A stretch of DNA of 64,000 nucleotides. Origin: Symsagittifera roscoffensis. Its lineage: Eukaryota; Xenacoelomorpha; Acoela; Convolutidae. Below the pieces are notes generated by a model. That model saw only the letters and a list, made by a program, of their open reading frames with translations, ran no database searches and was not told where the DNA came from. Shown piece by piece: positions 1-10,823 of the stretch; the stretch's first letter is position 1, and each line of letters opens with the position of its first letter. The position numbers and the translations under genes are program-made. Where the stretch lies: NCBI RefSeq assembly GCF_963678635.1, contig NC_087066.1, positions 58,546,312-58,610,311 on the forward strand, written 5' to 3'.

Positions 1-362
1 AGAAGCTCGTCCCTCCATAACCGACCAGGATATTCAACGAGGTAATAAGAAGAGAGAGATGGGTGATATGAGACGGGAATACATGAAAGAGAAAGATACA
101 AAGTTGAAGAAATGTTGGAGTGTGCGTAGTGGGAAAATTTCCAAACAATTATGACAAGATCAAAAAACACGTCAGAACCTATTTTCCCTACAAAAGACCT
201 CTTTCTACAGACTCCCTTCTAGCAAAAGTAAAAGATGGATCTCTTTTTGGTTGTTTTCAGTGCGGTTTAGTTTTTCCAGATGAACTGAAATCAAAATTTG
301 CCAACTTTCCTCCAATTTTCAAAAAACTGAGGTTGCAAGAAACGATATTGGAGACTATATGA
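1..362 (+). pseudogene. Polinton-like family B DNA polymerase fragment
   Basis: Seen: two overlapping reading frames give a broken protein. The first (about 60-150) reads REYMKEKDTKLKK and ends at a stop. The second (120-362) contains LLAKVKDGSLFGCFQCGL, PDELKSKFANFPPIFK and a short continuation. Known: the pattern 'KV.dG.LFG...cD..VPdeLk..F...pPiFK' is typical of protein-primed family B DNA polymerases of Polinton/Maverick elements and related virus-like transposons, just upstream of the palm region. Inferred: a decayed, 5'-truncated remnant running off the left edge of the window, with at least one frameshift. The polymerase active-site motifs are not present here. A protease piece of the same element class lies at 650-880, so both probably come from one degraded element. 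Confidence 0.6.
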
Positions 363-396
363 AGAATTTTGCCATCGAAAACGAAAATTATGCAAA

Positions 397-530
397 ATGT
401 GTCTCATTTAGGGCAATAACTTATTGAACTCAAACGGATACAAAATACCACAAACTGAGTATCACTGATCTCTTAGAAAATTTTGCACACTGTTGGCCAA
501 GGAACTTTGGTTGAAGAATGCAAAAAATAT
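397..530 (+). repeat. Dispersed repeat block, copy 1
   Basis: Runs from GTCTCATTTAGGGCAATAAC to TTGAAGAATGCAAAAA. It matches 3590-3718 almost base for base apart from scattered substitutions. The pair brackets the first 3.6 kb in direct orientation. It has no coding content that I recognise and may be part of the degraded Polinton-like element. Confidence 0.7.
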
Positions 531-649
531 CAAAGTATATATTATATATTTCTTTGTTTTCAGATGTAAATCAGCTAATATTTGCAAAGACGGATAATTT
601 TTCACTTCTGTAAATTATTGAAAGAATTCCTGAACTCAGGTTCAAGTAC

Positions 650-880
650 ATGGGATCTTACCCTTCTGATAAAGTACCTCAACTAACAAAGTACTCTTTT
701 GCAATCATCAACTCAGCTTCAAGCAATGATAGAGGGGAACACTGGATAATGATAGCTCGATTGAACAAAACTTACTGCTTTGCTGATTCTTTGGTTCGAA
801 AAAGAACAGCCTATTCCTTTCTAACAAAAAAAAGTAAAAAAGTGTTGGCGAATGGTTCACAGAAAACTACAAAAAACTAA
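650..880 (+). pseudogene. Adenain-like cysteine protease fragment (Polinton PRO)
   Basis: Seen: an open frame of 76 codons with YPSDKVPQLTKYSFAIIN, GEHWIMIARL and YCFADSL. Known: 'G.HWI......yfDSLG' is the histidine/acidic portion of adenovirus-type (C5, Ulp1-fold) proteases carried by Polinton/Maverick elements. The His of HW and the acidic residue of ADS fit that triad. Missing: the downstream Gln and nucleophilic Cys segment, because the frame ends after a short Lys-rich tail. It is therefore truncated and inactive. The upstream frame begins at the ATG inside a longer homologous stretch, so the true N-terminus is not defined. Same strand as the polymerase piece at 1-362. Confidence 0.6.
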
Positions 881-1801
881 TAATTCGTGTGAGTTTTACG
901 CAATTTATTCAATATTTGTTCTTTTTCTAAATTCTACCAGAGAAACTTGAATAAAATTCATGATGTGCATGTTTTGAATTTTATAACTAATTTTATGTAA
1001 ATGTGTAGTTGTTTTTTGTAAGTGTAATTTATGGCAGTAATTGAGGCGTACTACGTTGTGTCTATATTTTGATCCACATAAGCCATCGTTATCGCAAAAT
1101 ATGTTCGTATTGATCAGATTTTGACAAACTGAACTTTGTTTTTTTTTTAAAAAAAAAAGGGTTTTCGTTGGTAGCATTGTTTGTCTGCAAAGACTTAGAG
1201 TGCTGAAACTTTCTTAATGCAAGTGAAGTACTAATGTATATTTCCTTCACGGTCAATGAAAAATGAGCTTTTTCCTCAGAAGAGGTATCGTGCGCAAAAA
1301 AAACTTCAGTTTTGCTAGTGTTAATGTAGTTTTTGTTTTCTTTCTATTTTACAAGATGATGTAGTGTTTAGAGTTCTGAGAGTGTTGTTTCTTGAAAATT
1401 TCAACTTATTCTTTAGTCAATTTTCATGTCTAGATGTATATCACAATGGATGCTCCAGAATTTGTATGGTTCATTAGTGATAGTTCTTGCAAGCGTCCCC
1501 CTAAATCTGCTATTGATTTTATAGACTCTAAGTTCTTGATTATGATAACCTGAACACACCGACCCGAAACTGCAGCTATCAAATTCATATATACAAAATT
1601 TACGAAACAATTTCGACGCCAATTCAAATCACATTCGCCAAACTTGAGGGAAAAATCTAGTTTCACTGAAAACTTCAGAGAGTGAAATTCAAAATAGATC
1701 AAAACCAAAGAAAAATTTAGGTCGCAGAAAATGTGTATTATCCAAGCGTTTTTCCCCTTTTTGTATGCGAATGATTCAAATGATGTTTGGTTTAAATTTA
1801 G
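881..1801. other. No recognisable gene
   Basis: AT-rich DNA with short open frames on both strands. A frame from the ATG at 1446 (36 codons) and a second open stretch near 1577-1660 look weakly protein-like, but neither has a recognisable motif. They could be further remains of the Polinton-like element. Nothing firmer can be said. Confidence 0.5.
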
Positions 1802-1911
1802 ATATAAAGTATCTCAAAGCATGCTTTTTGGAGCCTGTCCTAGCAATTGATTACGCCCCAACAAAAGACAGACCCGACATGTTTGATGAAGATGTTGAGC
1901 AACAAAAGTAG
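1802..1911 (+). CDS. Possible terminal exon or element fragment, unknown
   Basis: An AG acceptor-like end (TTTAAATTTAG at 1791-1801) is followed by 2 nt and then 35 codons ending in TAG. The peptide includes YLKACFLEPVLAIDYAPTK and a very acidic end, DMFDEDVEQQK. The composition is protein-like and unlike the surrounding AT-rich filler. I do not recognise the family and found no partner exon upstream. It could equally be a fragment of the degraded virus-like element. Confidence 0.2.
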
Positions 1912-2261
1912 CATATACTATCCGTCAGATCCTTTCAAAAACTTTTTTTGCAGCAGTTCGCTAAATTTATCTGCCTAGCATAAAATGTCCAAACATTGGC
2001 CCATTTTGCCAAAAATTAAAAACGATGCTTTTGAAAAATTCACGGAAGGAAAAAAGATAAGTATGAACAGATCAATTTTTGATTGAGAAAACATAATCGC
2101 ATATTCAAAAATCTATTTACCACTACAAAACAATCAAATTTGAGAACTATTTTTGTGGTTGCTTAAAAAAATCGTCCCTATTCAGAATAGAACAGCTTTT
2201 TTATTCAATATTTTTAACTATAACTTGCGCAAAAAATCATGAAACATAATACATAAATGAA

Positions 2262-2806
2262 CAAGGACACAGAATGTTCCGACCATAGTCTTTACAAAAT
2301 GAAACAAAGTTTTTCCAAATTATTGTAGTTTTTTCGGCGTGGTGTGATAAAAAGAACTGAAAAAAAACTGCAGATTAGATATATTCGACAGTCATAATAA
2401 AACAAGCAAATTGAAAAACAGTTTTTGTAGATTCCTACATTTTTTTTCAATTGTGGCAGTTTTTTGAATTTTTGAATATTTTGATTCCAAAAAGGCGCTA
2501 AAAAATTCAATGTAAAGTAATTTACTCGAGTAAAACTAAGTTTTTACGTTTTAAATCAAGCTATTGTAGTCTTTTAAGCAATTAAAATAGGACTGGTCGC
2601 TCACTTTAATCGCTCGAAATAGACGAACTTTCAAAAATTTCAAACTGATTTTTCTCGCCACTGGGAAAACGTTTTTGGAAGTCCGATGATTATTCCGATG
2701 ATTATTTATCCGATGATTATTTTTGTCCGATAATTATTTGTGGTATTTGATTTTGCGTGGAAAACAAAAAGAAAATATAAATAACAAAAAATATAACACA
2801 CGCGAA
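2262..2806 (+). repeat. Interspersed repeat family C, copy 1 (interrupted by MITE)
   Basis: Shares an ordered series of blocks with 33637-34175: a CACAGAATG start, a GTGTGATAAAA block, a CAGTCATA..AAA block, a CGCTCGAAA block and TTTTGCGTGGAAAA. After the MITE at 2809-3489 the homology resumes (TTCTCC..ATT..CTAT.GTCGGAA at about 3495-3535). The second copy continues without interruption at about 34150. Confidence 0.65.
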
Positions 2807-2808
2807 TA

Positions 2809-3489
2809 CAGTGCTGATTTAAATTAACCGGACAAAACGCGTTAAACTTGAAATTTAAAACCCGTTTTTCACAAATTGGGTTGAGTTTAGGTGAAAACTT
2901 ATGACGACAAAATTTGCTTAAATTTTAGCAGAATCATGATAGTGTAATTTATTTTGCAAAATTCGGGCCCGAAATTTTACCCCAAAAATGGAACATTTTG
3001 GCTTTTCTTAGTTAATCAAAAATTACGCCGAAAAAAACCAGTCGATCACAGACATAATTATATCAAAGTGAGCCCCTTACGTAGCCCAACAAACTTTAAG
3101 AAGGGCATAAACTCCAAAGAATTGTATAAAATATTTCATTTTTGCTTGATAGACAAAAAAGGTAGTTTTTACTATATAAAATACCAACTTTTTATTTAAA
3201 AACAATTTTTAATTAGTTTGCAATGTTTTTGGAGAAAATACCCTTCCTAAAGTTTGTTGGGCTACGTAAGGGGCTCACTTTGATATAATTTAGTTTGTGA
3301 TCGACTGGGTATTTTCGGCGTAATTGTTGATTAACTAAGAAAAGCTAAAATGTTCCATATTAATTCTGCTAAAACTTTAACTAAATTTTCTCATCATAAG
3401 TTTTCACTTAAACTCAGCCCAATTTGAGAAAAACGGGTTTTAAATTTCAAGTTTAACGCGTTTTGTCCGGTTAATTTAAATCAGCACTG
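2809..3489. mobile_element. Tc1/mariner-type fold-back MITE (681 bp)
   Basis: Seen: CAGTGCTGATTTAAATTAAC at the left end and its reverse complement at the right end, each flanked by TA (2807-2808 and 3490-3491). The two arms, about 2809-3108 and 3238-3489, are long imperfect inverted repeats around a short centre, so the whole element can fold into one hairpin. Known: a CAGTG start and TA target duplications are typical of Tc1/mariner-class elements. It contains no transposase and is therefore non-autonomous. The uninterrupted paralogous site near 34150 supports insertion into family C. Diverged single arms of the same family lie near 58528-58710 and 60610-60980. Confidence 0.85.
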
Positions 3490-3589
3490 TACAAAGTTCC
3501 TCCCCATTCTCTATAGTCGGAATAAAAATTGACTTTTATACAGAGATTTAAAATTTAGTGGATAGACAGTACGATTTTTGGAGCAATTT

Positions 3590-3718
3590 TGTCTCATTTA
3601 AAGCAATAACTTTTTGAACTCAAACGGATACAAATTACCACAAATTGAGTATCACTGACCTCGCAGAAGATTTTGCACACTGTTGGCCAAGGAGCTTTGG
3701 TTGAAGAATGCAAAAACT
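3590..3718 (+). repeat. Dispersed repeat block, copy 2
   Basis: Direct repeat of 397-530, including CTCAAACGGATACAAA and CACTGTTGGCCAAGGA. After it comes a stretch with no homology that I could find in the window. Confidence 0.7.
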
Positions 3719-5120
3719 ATGATTAAAAAGAGTTCAGAGAAAAAACAACTTTGATGGGCTTGAAGGGTGAACCTACCAGTGGTATCAGTTTAAAACAAAT
3801 CGGAATTTGCGTTCTACAAGCACCAATGCTGGGAATCCTTCTTTCCATCACTTGAATTTTTTTGCGCTCAAAGTTTTTAGAATATCAGATTTATCAGATT
3901 ATTTACTTTAATTTTTGAAAAGATAATGGGAAATTATCCAAAAACAAAACGTGCATCATATATTATATACGTCCACGATATACCCACTATAATTGCATTT
4001 TTGCAAACATATTGCAAATTATCAATATGTTGTACTAACCCATGAAGTACCCAGGCTCGATGGCAATATACCCTATTATAATCTACTCTTTGCCATTCTA
4101 ACCTATATGAATCTACCCTTTATAGCAATTTACCCTATGCGAATCTACCCTATGTTGATTAAACAGTCGAATTCGTCAGAGATAACTGAATTGACCATCT
4201 CGGTTTACGGTCGCCGGTGGGCGAGCTACGCGCCGATAGCCGGCTCGCTCGTAAAGCGTCATACCCTCAGTTGGCAAGCTCGTAACTGACTGGAGCGACT
4301 GCTGCAATCACTATTTTCTGCTATCATTCGGTCTTAAATTAGGCGTAAGGTAAAATGACATAAAATAAATTGGTTTATAGGATAGAATGGCATAAGGTAG
4401 AATGGTATAGGAAACTTTCAACTTGAAAAAATCTAATTTTTCACATAAATACTCCAACCCTACCCCGAGAAAACACTAGATTCGCCGCTGGGATCAATTG
4501 TTTGCTGAGTTCCAGTTTTAATGCAAAAATAGGCATTTTTAACGGCGTTTTTAATAACATACTTTGCTCTAAAATTGATAACTTATGCAAGTACTTAAAT
4601 TTATTCGTGAGACAATGCTTGTATTCATTTTTAAGAATCCGTTCTTGTCTTTAAAATTTTTTCATTGGTGATAAAATTCACAAAAACTGTGTTCGAGAAA
4701 GTACTTTTTTCAATCTTTTTCACTCTAATTTATTTGTTCCGACTTTTTTGTTCCGACTTTTGAAGAAAGTGAGGATTATTTATTTTAGGGACATGTATTG
4801 TTCGGTTTTTAATTCAGTGCGGCAATTAATCCGTCTGAGAAATCGGTTGAAATTGGCTATTTAAATCCGTTGAGGCTGGTTTTTGGTCGAAAACGGTTGA
4901 AGCAGGCTATTGGTCATAACTTCTACATTAGTAGGAGCTAAGTCTGTCATTCTGTATTTTGAATGGCATGTGGCGGAACATAAAAGAACCTCAAAAGATT
5001 TATCACTTTTTCTTTTTTGTGTGAGAAAAATTCATCAAATTTTTAGGCAAACACTGGTGCATAGGCCTAAAAAGGCAGTCGAAACATCCAGTACTTAGCC
5101 CTGATACAAGCAAACTTGTT
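3719..5120. other. Gene-free spacer with a GC-rich patch inside an inverted repeat
   Basis: No gene. Around 4040-4165 the sequence is a run of pyrimidine-rich phrases such as TACCCTAT and GCCATTCTAACCTAT. At 4330-4410 the complementary purine-rich phrases appear (ATAGGATAGAATGGCAT). They form a loose inverted repeat around a GC-rich core (about 4195-4305) that is out of character with its AT-rich surroundings. The remainder is AT-rich filler up to the 5' LTR at 5121. Confidence 0.45.
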
Positions 5121-5331
5121 TGTCGTACAGTGCTAATTCAGTTCATAAGAGTCGAAGTTCTATCCGTCAATCGGTTGTCAAATTTGGTGCTAATTAGTCT
5201 ATTGGCAGGTGCTGACCTTGGTATTGTCTGTCACCCTTGGTTGACCTCTATTGTCACTCTTAGCTATAACTTTGTGAGATTAAATTACTACTCATCGGAA
5301 TTTACTTATTGATTGAATCACGTTTTCAACA
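5121..5331 (+). repeat. 5' LTR
   Basis: Starts TGTCGTACAGTGC and ends TTTTCAACA, so it has the TG...CA ends of an LTR. It matches 10824-11037 with substitutions and a few small indels. Shared blocks include GGCAGGTGCTGACCTTGG and CTTAGCTATAACTTTG. Confidence 0.88.
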
Positions 5332-6132
5332 TGGCGCAGTCAGCAGTCTCAAGTGGGGGGAAAATCCACTTGGTATCACCGGATTCTGGCCTTCGAAAAG
5401 CATTAAACCGCCGCTGTTATGGGAGTTCTGGATGAGAGATTTCAATTGGGAATGTTGGCAAAGCACTCAATCAACCCGGAAAACTACTACTTCGCAGCGA
5501 GCCTCACTGAAACCCAAATCGCCGCTTTGCCACGGGAAGTCGGCGGGAAAAAATCAATTGGAATCAGAAAAAATATTAATTTCAAACTTGTATTTGTGTC
5601 TGGGGGAAAAGGGTAGTATGAGTTGCACAAAAGACGACCACACCTGGATCTCTCAACGGTTCCTTATTCAAGGATATTAGACGTACTGGAGATGGAATTC
5701 AAGAAGGAAAGGAACGAGAAATATGAGACATTCCAACTTCTCTCTCGTAAACAATTTATCAATGAAAATCTTGAGCAGTTTCATTCTGTACTAAGTGGCC
5801 TTTCGGCCTGATGTCACTTTGGAGCATTGGAAGATCGAATCCTCAGGGACGTATTCATTGTTAATATGAATAACCGCGAAGCGCAGAATGAACTTTGCCG
5901 ATCGAACAAAACACCGGAAGAGGTGTATAGGATTGCACTCTCGTATGAGCAGGGCGACAAGTACGCAAATTCTTATGTGGCAACGTCCGCCGGGGGAATT
6001 ACGGGAACCCATGGATCATCAGGGGGGGGCGATCCAAATCAAATCGTCGTTATGAAAAGGACGATGACACACATCCATGGGAACTGGAAGACGAGGAAGC
6101 ATCTCAGCACGCAAGTTCTATCGGATGGGTGA
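5331..6132 (+). pseudogene. gag pseudogene
   Basis: A fragmented capsid-type reading frame. The first ATG overlaps the end of the 5' LTR (5331) and its frame is closed after about 28 codons. Later pieces are at 5419-5616 (MLAKHSINPENYYF), 5623-5811 (EKYETFQLLSRKQ) and 5827-6132 (ILRDVFIVNMNNREAQNELC, TPEEVYRIALSYEQG). The last motif is typical of gypsy capsid C-terminal regions. No CCHC zinc knuckle is visible. Several frameshifts and an internal stop show that it cannot make Gag. Confidence 0.65.
5332..5341 (+). other. Candidate primer-binding site
   Basis: TGGCGCAGTC follows the LTR directly. TGG at this position pairs with the CCA end of a tRNA primer. The next bases resemble the tRNA-Ser-type PBS known from some insect gypsy elements, but the tRNA cannot be fixed without the host tRNA set. 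Confidence 0.55.
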
Positions 6133-6742
6133 AAAGGAATAAACCACTGGTACATATGTTGGACTCGAGCAGTTTGGATGGGGACTACATGGTAATTGCG
6201 TTAAGGCATAAAAGATTCACCGAGCTAAAAGTTGCTGGGGCACAACTGCCGATTCGGACAAACGGGAAAGCTAGTGGAGTTTGGATCGACAGTGGGTCCC
6301 CAATATCTATCTTCACCATCGGGGAATTACGACGAAATCTTCGGGACTAAATCTAGATGCGCTCTCAAACGAGGATAATGCATTTCGGGATTATGGATAT
6401 AACACGTTAAAGCTGATTGGAACAATGGCTGTCACTTGGAAATCAAATGGTTGGAGAACAAACGCGAGGATAAAGGTCATCGGGGGAAACAACCCATCTA
6501 TAATCGGAAGAGACTTGATGCCTCAGTTGGGACTAGAGTTGGTGCAACAAACGCCAGGGGACCATTTCATGTCGATTGAGGAGCCAACGGAGGAATCGCG
6601 GCAAGATAGGGAGCTGGACTCATGGCAAACTTACTTCAGTGAGCAGTTTTCAAAACTTTTTAACAGTGTAGGAAAGATAAGAAATTATAAGGTGCAAGCT
6701 GAATTCTCTGAGAATCTAACACCAGTACAACAGAAGGGTTGA
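6129..6742 (+). pseudogene. Aspartic protease and start of RT, pseudogene
   Basis: The first frame (6129-6350) carries VWIDSGSPISIFT, the D-S-G active-site strand of a retropepsin. The second frame (6281-6742) overlaps it in another phase and carries IIGRDLMPQLGLELV, the C-terminal 'IIGRD.L..LGL' protease signature, and then the linker into RT. The 6281/6350 overlap marks a frameshift inside the protease. Confidence 0.75.
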
Positions 6743-7765
6743 TGGGTCTCGATTACATTGCAAGAAAAAATGGGATACGGAAATTGACAAACTACTGAAA
6801 CAAGGTCATATTGAGAAACTGGAAGAGTGTTCGGATAAATACTTTGTGTCGCCAATCGTAATAACAGTGAAAAAAGACGGGTCGGTAAAACTAGCGCCCG
6901 AGTCGAGGGAATTGAACAAACAAATGCATAAAAATGCCAAATATCGGAGAATTATTGGACACTGTGGGGCAAACAATCAGCGAGAAGAAACCGGGGGTGA
7001 TTTTTTTACATTAATGGATCTAACGTACACATATGGTCAGTTAGCCCTAAATGCGAAGACAAGCGTACAATGTAATTCTTATCGGAGGTCGGTCAACGGA
7101 AGCGCTGAAACCGCCGTGAACCAATAGAAGCGCTGAAACTGCCGCGGACCCTAACGCAATTGATGTCATTTTTGGGGCCAATACACAGTCTCCACAAGTG
7201 TTTGCCAGCGCTGGCCGAATCTTCTTTGCCATTACGGCCGCTATTAAGTAAAAGCAATGATTATATTTGGACGCCGGAATCTCAATGCGCATTTGAAAAT
7301 TTATTGAAACAAGTTTCCAATAATGTGGAATTACGACATTGCGGCATTTCGACATTTACAAAGATATACGACTTGTGCGCGACACGAGTCATAACGGTTT
7401 AGGCGCGGCACTCGAAAAATTGGGACCGGAGGGGTGGAGATCGATTTCTTTTGCCTCAAGATATTGAACGACGCGGAGAAAAATTATTCAACGAATGAAT
7501 TACAAAAGTTGACAGTAGTGTGGGTGGCTGAGTATTTCCGAAATTACCTTTAGGGAAGGAAATTTTTGGTAGTAACAGACCATAAAGCGTTAATGTTTCT
7601 CTTAAACGGCAATACTAAGAAAAACAAGACAATGTTCAACCGGTTAACGCGTTGGTTGGACCGACTTATCCTATTCGATTTTATAGTGGAACTTAAACCA
7701 GGGGCAAAAATAGGGCTGGTGGACTACTTATCACGCCATCCAAGTAAAGAAGCTACACCAATTAG
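6743..7765 (+). pseudogene. Reverse transcriptase/RNase H, pseudogene with palm deletion
   Basis: RT fingers: SPIVITVKKDGSVKLAPESR at about 6846-6905, then FFTLMDLTYTYGQLALN, the strand with the first catalytic Asp. After SVNG the frame goes out of register, and the next recognisable piece is LMSFLGPIHSLHKCLPALAE (about 7160). The palm segment holding the Y-x-D-D box is therefore missing. Short direct repeats at 7099-7122 and 7127-7150 lie exactly at this junction. RNase H follows, with GAALEKLGPEGWR, then VVTDHKALMFLLNG (7566 onward) and the GLVDYLSRHPS end. A shift near 7460 and a stop near 7550 break it. Confidence 0.8.
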
Positions 7766-8175
7766 TACGTACGATAACATGTTCACAGTTGCAAAGATAA
7801 ATTCAAAACGTACTAATCTCGGGTTTGTTCAAAGTAACGCATCCAGGGGACCCGAAGTATACAATCATACATCCAAGGGACAAAAGATCAAAGCACATAA
7901 TCAACTATCTATAAATAGACTGGAAAATTCGTCACCCTTTAAGACAGTAGATGGCGTAAATCATGCGATTGAAAATTAACCAATCGAAATTGAACAATAT
8001 ACGCGAGAATTTAGTCGGTGCTATTACTCAATTGGACGAAAATTGTTTAAATCTAAATATCTAAATTCAAATTCAAACATTCACATCGAAATGAACCGAG
8101 GTATGAAAAAATGGAATTTTTTTAAAACAATATCCAAGTTTAGACAGTAGCAGTGACGAAATAGAAAAATCACCA

Positions 8176-9340
8176 TTGAGTTTACATTTAGAAGCCATTA
8201 CAAAAGAAACTAGATCATTTACAACAAACACTACTTTATCGTTACCATCAGCATTTAAAGGCGAAACAATCCCACCGGTGGATCCGAATAAAGTGTGTAT
8301 GTCAAATGTACCCCGCGGTTACAAGATAGTTAGCAAAATCATTTCACTTCTTGAGTTATTTAATTTACAGTTCATCGAGTCAAATTATGTTTCCGATCCT
8401 CAACTAAGTGCAATTAGAGAGATAATCATAACAAGGGACCCAAAAACGCGCGAAAAAGTACCAGCCATGAACCGCTATTACTCTCAATTCGTGAAAAATT
8501 TCTACATAGAGGAAAATGTTCTGTGGATGGACGAAAAACTGTTTACACCGATGAACTTCCAAACCGCGATCAATAACCGGATTCACCCATTTCCTCACGG
8601 AAAATCAAACATGTTTGACGCCGCCAAAGACGTCTGGTACCCCTACATTTACCATTCACTCGCCTCAATTGCGGAAAATTGTCCAGAATGTACTGCAGCG
8701 GTAAGAACTTAAACTCCCTCTTAAGCAAAAACCAACTTGGAAACATTTCTGAACCAAAAGATCCGAACGAATCGGTCCAATTTGATTTCTGGGGCCCTAT
8801 TAATTATTTAAACGAGTCTCAAAAAATTGTGTTAGTGGCGTTTGATCGTTTTTCACTGCGGCCATCAGCGATGGTCTGTGGAAACAACCGGTCAGATAAG
8901 ATCATGAAATTTTTAAAAACATATATAGTAAACCATAGCGTACCCCGGAAGATCCACGTGGACCAAGGAACGAGTTTTATGTCGAAAGAAGTCAAGCCTT
9001 TCTGCAATAGAGAGGGAATCGAAATAATAAAATCACCGGTAAATGACCATCGGGAAACCGGATGTGTGGATCGCACCATTGGTAGTCTTAAGAATTCGAT
9101 CTTGACGAAAAACACCCCGAACCATTAGAAAAAATGATCGAACAAGCCCTTGGTGCCCTTAGATTCTCGAAGAATGCAACGCTTAAAATTTCGCCATTCG
9201 AGGCACATCACGGTCGAGAGGCAAATACAGTACTACGAAATATTACGAAAAACCTTCTCTTCAAAACCTAGATTGGTATCGAGTACTAAAAACAAAGAAT
9301 GCTTGTTTTGGCATGCGATAAAAAACAGCGGAGCCATGCG
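8176..9340 (+). pseudogene. Integrase, pseudogene
   Basis: The zinc-binding N-terminal part is at about 8580-8700: HPFPHGKSNMFD, then H and C..C (CPEC), matching the HHCC module. The catalytic core begins in a second frame (8679-9128): QFDFWGPINYL has the first Asp and HVDQGTSFMSKE has the second. The third acidic position is in GCVDRTIGSLK, exactly 35 residues after the second Asp. Most gypsy integrases have Glu there (V-E-R); here it is Asp. A stop at about 9127 separates core and C-terminal parts, and further stops follow before 9340. Confidence 0.8.
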
Positions 9341-9349
9341 CGTCGCTTA

Positions 9350-10540
9350 ACGGATGAGCAGGCGGGAAACCAGGATGATGAACCATCCATCAATAAAGCG
9401 GCGGAATAATCAAAGCAAGAAGAACCCTCGGAAACTTCGTACCAGCGATGTGCGCTCAATCTCCGTAAATTAACAAATATGAAGGTTCAAGAAGTTTAAA
9501 TTAATGAGAGCATTTATCGGCAAAAACTCATTATAATTTAGTTTGAGCATAACATCGTAACTTCAATCATCAGCTTGTTTCGGTACAACTTGTTTTGTAT
9601 GTATTTGGCACAAGTGAGCCACAAGAACCGGTTGGTAATGTCCTTGAGACAAATTGCTCTTTTTTGGCGGTCAGTCTTTATCAAGGCTGAACCGAATTAG
9701 AACCAAAAAACAGTGAAAATAGGATATAAACCCTTGTTTAGTATATTAAAACACCCCGAAATAGTATGTCATGTCTCTATAATCGGCGTTACGTTACTTT
9801 GTCTTAGTCCGCTTGGCCATCTGGTCTTGTTTTATATGCATTTATACTCTTGTTTTATAAGCATCTATACTTTACATTTGTGTTGCAACAAGCGAACCGG
9901 AAGCAAAAACTTGAAAAGGTAAAGAAAAATCTATTCTAAAATAAAATCCCAGAGTGCGCATACGTTAACACTAAACAACGGGGTTGTGCTTAGGAAATCG
10001 GGTGTGGCAAAAAAGAAAAAGCCAAAAAGTTCCGTATCATACCAAGCGCCAACGACCCCGAAAGAAGTGGAAGAGCGAGCCAAGGGGAAAACCAACGCCG
10101 GGAAACAGCAGCAACGGAGACAAATCGGAGAACGATTTGAAAACAGCGGGTCGGCGTCGGGGGAAAACGACTACTTACCAATCATATGGGTAACGAAACC
10201 CACAACAGTGGTCACTCAAGCGGCACTTCGACAGAACCAACGGCAAGCGACCAGGCACAACTAGAATCGAGATCTAAACCGAGCGACAAAACTGATATCA
10301 CAGTACCAGACACGGGAAGCGATGAGGAAACGATCCCCGCACTAGGCGGCGAAACAGATATACCATTTCCACGGGAACAGAAAATGCCTGCACCCACAGA
10401 TAAAAAGAAAAGAGAACCAAGGAAAGCATGACTGATTTCCTACAGCAGCCAAGAGGATAGTCAGGAGGACACGGCGTCAAGGAAAAGCGGACGAAAAAGA
10501 ACAGCAGTCACTAAAATGGGCGGCGTAATGATCAATTGCA
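9350..10540 (+). pseudogene. Hydrophilic C-terminal tail of pol, broken
   Basis: Contains frames at 9986-10264 (KKKKPKSSVSYQAPTTPKE) and 10186-10431 (DTGSDEETIPALGG). Both are rich in Lys, Arg, Ser and Thr with no fold signature, and they overlap in different phases. Near 10480-10510 SGRKRTAVTKM resembles the basic 'SGR.r.....' ends of gypsy pol proteins. A hydrophobic 69-codon frame at 9713-9922 could be read as a membrane segment, but there is no env motif and I do not call it env. Confidence 0.45.
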
Positions 10541-10810
10541 TTACAACGAAACATGATCGAGCGGAGGGAAAATAATCGAAAAAGAAAGGAAAATAAACAA
10601 TTTATCTTGAGCCCAGGGAGAGGGTTGATCAGCATTGGCCAAAAACTCAAATTGTTTCATCACCGCTTGGTAATCCTTTTGTTGTTAAAAACGATGTTAT
10701 ATTACACTAGTTCATTAATCTTTAAAAAAATTATCAGTCAGTAATTTCGTCATGTTTCATTAACTTTACAATCAACATACAGTATTTTTCAGTCACTTTA
10801 AGTTTTCATT

Positions 10811-10823
10811 AATGAAGGGGGAG
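10811..10823 (+). other. Polypurine tract
   Basis: AATGAAGGGGGAG ends right before the TG of the 3' LTR, the expected place for plus-strand priming. Confidence 0.75.

Noticed and set aside
4040-4165. TACCCTAT phrases as telomere-like repeat
   Set aside because: Spacing is irregular, with no pure tandem unit; better explained as one side of an inverted repeat.
9713-9922. Hydrophobic frame in the retrotransposon, possible env
   Set aside because: No signal peptide, cleavage site or fusion motif; low-complexity hydrophobic chance frame in a decayed element.
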